NCBI GenBank assembly: GCA_023055355.1
Contig: JALJCS010000002.1
Coordinates: 86,763,001-86,827,000 of the forward strand
Direction of reading: 5' to 3'
Origin: Agelaius tricolor
Taxonomy: Eukaryota; Chordata; Aves; Passeriformes; Icteridae
DNA: 64,000 nt
Below are positions 60,493-64,000 of this stretch, one piece after another (position 1 is the first letter of the stretch; each line of letters starts with the position of its first letter). The translations under genes were made by a program, and so were the position numbers. Below the pieces are notes generated by a model, which saw only the letters and a list, made by a program, of their open reading frames with translations, was not told the origin of the DNA and made no database searches.

Positions 60493-60680
60493 GAAGCGGC
60501 GCGGGGGGAGGGAGAGGCGGCCCCGGCACCTTCGCCGCGCCCGGCCCCGATCCCCGGGCCCCTCACGAGCTCCCTCCTCGCCGCCCCGGGGCAGCGGCCG
60601 CGGCTCCCCCGGGCAGCCCCCGCGGGCCAGCGGCACTCTCGGGGTGCTCACCCCCCGGGCCGGGGGTGAAGGATGGGGGC

Positions 60681-62295
60681 AGGTCAGAGCCTTGGCATCA
60701 GCCCCCACATCCATCCCGGGGGGCCAGGAGAGACCCTTCGTGAGGAGCCAGATACGGCCCTGCCCTCACGGGCCGCACACACGGCACAGCCGAGCACGGG
60801 CGAGGCTCTGCAGCCAGGGGAAGGGAGCAGCCACATGCCGGAGCACCTTGCAGGCTTCAAATGTGTGTAACAAATCCCAGCCATCTCCACCAGTCTCCTG
60901 GCTGCAGGCCCTGCTGGAGCTGCCCCGGCCCGAGCAGCACCTGGGGCTGCAGGCTTGTGCCCGGGGAAGGAGCGACATCCTGGGACAGGGCTGTTGGCAA
61001 CTCCAAATGCAGGTGGTGTCCCTGCTATGGTCAGGGCCTGGTTATCCAGCCTGGCAGCCAAGCCACTTCAGTGAGACATTGTCTGCAAGACTAGCTTTGG
61101 AGGATCAAAGAAAAACTCATCAAGACCTAATTTCTCCTTTAAACCCTAAGAGTTCCTTCCATCTCTAGAGCTACACTCAGAGTCCAGAGCAGTTGTGACA
61201 TCTCTGAGGCACCTTGTTCTGTTCCTTCTTCATCTTCTCCATCCTGTTGACAACTGATGACATCTTGGTTGCAGGAGGAGTGTGGGTCCCCGCAGGACAC
61301 AGCCTCTCCATCTGCTCCTCAGGAAGCTCTCCCTCCAGCAACAGATGCTGTTGTTCTCCTGCACCATCAATCCCTTTCAGGAAGGGACAGGGATTAGGTG
61401 TGGGTAACACGTCTTAAGGTAATTTCTCTAAATGGCATTTTGCTTCCCAGCTTTACTCACTGGTGGGGGGCTGTGATGCTTTGGTTCACTCTGCAGCCCC
61501 CAAGGCCCAGGTCTTGTCACAATGGCTACAAGTCCTGTCTTTTGCCCAAAGCAGATGGAGACCTGGGCAGCAGTGAGGCTGGGGTGCAGAGAAATCCCAT
61601 AGGTTTTGGGACCCCTATGCATAAGTACTTCATTTGGTGCCTTTGTTTACGTTCCACCAGGCAAGCAGCTAAACCTGGGGATCATGGGCAGAGCAAGCTC
61701 CTGCTCTACAGACAGAGGGAAGCGATGACCCCTGTCAGCCCCTATCTAAATAAACATTACCAGGGGTTACATTTTACATGGAAAACATTCAGATGGAACA
61801 CTGCCATGGGCAAATGAGAGGAACAAATCCTGCTCTCAAAGGTTTTAAAGTAGAGAGGGATTTTTTACCTCCAAATTTCTTGGGTTTTTTTGGTTTGGTT
61901 TGGGTTTTTTTTCCCTCTCAAATATCTCTACATCCCAGCAGGGAACAGGGAACAGAAGGAGCTTTTCTGCTGGACCCAGAAGCATCTCATCCAGACAGAC
62001 CTGGGTGGGAACATAAGTGCCAAGTTAAAGATGATCTGTCCCTAAGCAAGGTGACTGTTCCAGATCTGCTCCAAGGAGGAACTGTGGGTGCCAGAACCAC
62101 ATCTAAGGGTGGGTCTGGGTCCTGTGTGAGGCTGCAGCCAGAGATTGCTCTGGCAGGGCAGCAGCACCTCCTTGCTTACAGCCAAATGTGGAGGAACGGG
62201 CCCTGCTGCTCCTTCTCAGGGCCCAGCCATTACAGCAGCTACTTGCACAATGCTGACCAGATGGTCTCTCTGCCCTGCTGCCCCCCCACCCCAAG
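60681..62295. other. Downstream of the right-hand island, no firm gene
   Basis: If the TATA promoter fires rightward, this would be exon 1 plus intron. Possible weak donors are at 60,664 (GGGG|GTGAAG) and 60,682 (GCAG|GTCAGA), neither convincing. A minus-strand frame at 61,177-61,410 ends in a Lys/Glu/Met-rich stretch but is the complement of a pyrimidine-rich tract and has no exon edges. Confidence 0.5.
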
Positions 62296-62376
62296 TGTTG
62301 TTTGCTAAGATCTTGCTGCTTCTCCTGGACAAGGAACCCTCACTTCACAGGAGTTTGCATTTCCTTGACCTCTCAG
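62296..62376 (+). other. Candidate plus-strand exon (81 nt)
   Basis: A very strong acceptor (pyrimidine run ending 'cccccccaccccaag') and a consensus donor (CTCTCAG|GTGAGTAT) frame 81 nt. Two of three frames are open: one reads CCLLRSCCFSW..., the other is Leu-rich with LDKEPSLHRSLHFLDLS before the donor. The second frame is in register with the open frame of the block at 63,864-63,935. I do not recognise the protein. An alternative acceptor at 62,350 would give a 26-nt exon. Strand and position fit a transcript from the TATA promoter 1.8 kb upstream. Confidence 0.35.
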
Positions 62377-63863
62377 GTGAGTATATGGCCAGCCTAGAGG
62401 CAGTGCTCACAGGAGAGCTGCTGACTCCTTATGATTGATCTTCACATCAACAATGGAGTCATTTACACTCTTTCAAAGGTGTCCAAGCTGTGGCTTGTGA
62501 TGGCCTCCATCCCCTACTCTTCTCACATCTCTACCTTGTAGCACATGTAGAGCTCAGATTTGTTTCTATACTCTGCCAAAGCCTTGGAACTCCCTATCTT
62601 TCAGCATCACTTGGTGTCAGTTCACTTCAGATGATGTTTCCTGCTCTCCAGCTGTCCAGACTGCCAAACTTCCCTTTTAAGCAGCTCTGTGCACCCTATC
62701 CAGGCAGGTTTAGCAGGTTTAAGCATTTGTTGTCCTGTTTCTTTCTGCAGAGCTTGGCCCAGCTCCTGTAGGGAGGATAGAGTGAGGAGTATCCTGGATC
62801 ACAAGTCTGTCCTTCATCCCCATGCTTCTGTCCAGGGAGGTCAGAACTACTGCAGTGGTCCTGAAATTGCTCCACAAGGCTTTTTTTCCCAGCTCCTGGA
62901 TGTGTTTCCACACAATAAAAAAGTCCCAGCTGAAGTGAGAGCATGTGGCTGGCTGCAGCTCACTTACTGGTCAGCTGCCTGGGGCTCTTGCTTTCCTGCC
63001 TACAGTTGTTAAAGCAGGAATACAGCTCTGAATTCAAACCCTACAGTGAACAAAGGGAAGGCATTTGGATATATAGATCTGGAGCCATGGATGGGAAAAG
63101 ATGCCAAATAGACGAGTAATTACAGGCAGTAGAACCTTTACTTATTTGAAAAAAGTCTGCTTTGTCTTTGAGGTGTCTAAAGCAGCAAGTGGCCACTGGT
63201 GTCAGGTCATTAAGGAAATCTGCAGGCTCCAACAGAAAACCACAATAAACCCCTGCTTAATCACCAAACAGCTGCTGAGCTCTTTTGTGCACATTCAGCT
63301 CAAGGTGCCTTGTCTCTCCTTCAATCTGAAGTTCAGGAGCACATTTCAATCCTTTCTGATACCTAAGTTTTGAATTTTATTTAAAGACTAAGAACCCCAT
63401 CTCAGAGGGACTGTTGACACCTACTGTAGCAGGGATGTGAGAGCAGGGAGAGATGAAAAACATTACTAAAATAGGTTTAAGAGCAACTTAAGCTTGTAAG
63501 TTTGCAGGCAGAGGTAGTAAGTTATTCCTGGAGCATTCCCTGAGGAAAAGAGTGGGGAAATTAATTAGTTATCAAAAACCAAAGCCTAATGCTACTGTTT
63601 TGAAGTGAACAAAATTAAATACAAGAAACAACCTCTAATACAGCTATTCTAGAGCAGTTGTGTTTGACTGCCCAGGGTTGATTTATCCACTCAATGGGAC
63701 TGTGAGAGTGAAATCAGATTCATAATTTCTGGTGGTATCTGAGGCACAAAATTATCTTCAAGCCTTGAGGGGAAAAAAAAAAACCACGTGGAGATGGACC
63801 TGGTCCCATACAGCCTTTCAGAGAAGAGCAAAAAGCACAAGGGGAAGGGATTTTTCTGTTCAG
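62377..63863. other. Intron-like DNA between two plus-strand exon candidates
   Basis: Unique sequence with short overlapping frames on both strands. No recognisable repeat, RNA gene or protein family. Confidence 0.5.
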
Positions 63864-63935
63864 ACACTACAAGAACCGAGGTCAAACTGGTAGGAACAGT
63901 CATTAACAGAGTCAACACTGGATTTAAAGTTCCAG
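63864..63935 (+). other. Candidate plus-strand exon (72 nt)
   Basis: The acceptor 'gggatttttctgttcag' and donor GTTCCAG|GTAAGCTG flank 72 nt, a multiple of three. Two frames are closed. The third is open across the block and reads TEVKLVGTVINRVNTGFKVP, with a mixed hydrophobic and polar composition that looks more protein-like than its neighbours. Its phase (2 nt in, 1 nt out) matches the exit phase of the open frame in the 62,296-62,376 block. The family is not recognised. A gene continuing right of the window is implied if this is coding. Confidence 0.38.
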
Positions 63936-64000
63936 GTAAGCTGGAAAACATTCTTTAGGTGGTGCAGAAAATGACTGATCAGCTTCCCCTCTGCTCTGAC

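Larger units (their letters stand above)
59920..60680. promoter_or_regulatory. Second CpG island (promoter region)
   Basis: CpG density and GC content are very high from ~59,920 to ~60,680 and tail off to ~60,800. It contains a TATA box on the plus strand (60,485), a CRE half-site (CGTCAC at 60,440) and two good minus-strand donors (CCAG|GTAAGG after 60,399 and GGGG|GTGAGC near 60,652). The signals conflict on direction: TATA favours a rightward transcript starting near 60,515, while the donors favour a leftward one. A bidirectional promoter is possible. The long frames across the island on both strands (up to 322 codons) are stop-poor composition artefacts. Confidence 0.75.

Noticed and set aside
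59683..61168. Long open frames on both strands (up to 322 codons) across the right CpG island
   Set aside because: Same composition artefact: overlapping frames on both strands, no domain, no consistent exon structure.
61177..61410. 77-codon minus-strand frame with a Lys/Glu/Met-rich coiled-coil-like end
   Set aside because: It is the complement of a T/C-rich tract that itself resembles a plus-strand acceptor region. No exon edges on the minus strand and no recognised family.
1..64000. CRISPR arrays, tRNA or rRNA genes, prokaryotic operons, endogenous retrovirus genes
   Set aside because: I looked for regularly spaced repeats, tRNA-like arms, rRNA cores and retroviral gene or LTR patterns by eye and saw none that I could support. 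A cmscan, tRNAscan or RepeatMasker run would be decisive.

Overview
The window looks like vertebrate nuclear DNA, most probably from a bird. The evidence is several 3'-truncated CR1 LINE fragments, some ending in the avian-type (ATTCTATG)-like tail, a low overall repeat density, AT-rich CpG-poor non-coding DNA, and two sharp CpG islands. There are no prokaryotic-style genes, operons, CRISPR arrays, rRNA or tRNA genes that I can support. Almost all open reading frames over 60 codons here are chance frames, CpG-island frames or CR1-derived frames.

Layout. (1) About 1-39,400 reads as the 5' part of a minus-strand gene: long AT-rich introns with few small exon-like blocks. Its first exon and promoter lie in a CpG island (about 39,020-39,860), with a strong minus-strand splice donor after base 39,422. 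The best candidate downstream exons are 36,874-36,924 (51 nt) and 5,916-5,994 (79 nt, stops in all three frames, so probably 5' UTR). A junction that fits the recursive-splice-site consensus (polypyrimidine tract + CAG|GTAAGT) lies at 18,638/18,639. I could not identify the gene, and its main coding part would lie left of the window. (2) About 39,900-59,900 is mostly intergenic or long-intron DNA with CR1 remnants, simple repeats, several CNE-like stretches and one striking 18-nt microexon-like structure on the minus strand (44,069-44,086). (3) A second CpG island (about 59,920-60,680) carries a TATA box on the plus strand and a strong splice donor on the minus strand. It could be a plus-strand promoter, a second upstream promoter of the minus-strand gene, or both. 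(4) From 60,700 to the end, two plus-strand exon-like blocks (62,296-62,376 and 63,864-63,935) have good splice signals and compatible open frames, and may belong to a gene that continues to the right.

How it may fit together (inference): two CpG-island promoters about 20 kb apart flank non-coding DNA. The left one drives a minus-strand transcript with small 5' exons and a long intron that may be removed in steps. The right one may fire rightward and/or act as a distal alternative promoter for the minus-strand gene. I found no clear evidence of a previously undescribed system. The most interesting signals are the recursive-splice-like junction, the microexon-like structure with a polypyrimidine tract of about 45 nt, and the TATA-plus-CpG promoter with opposing signals.
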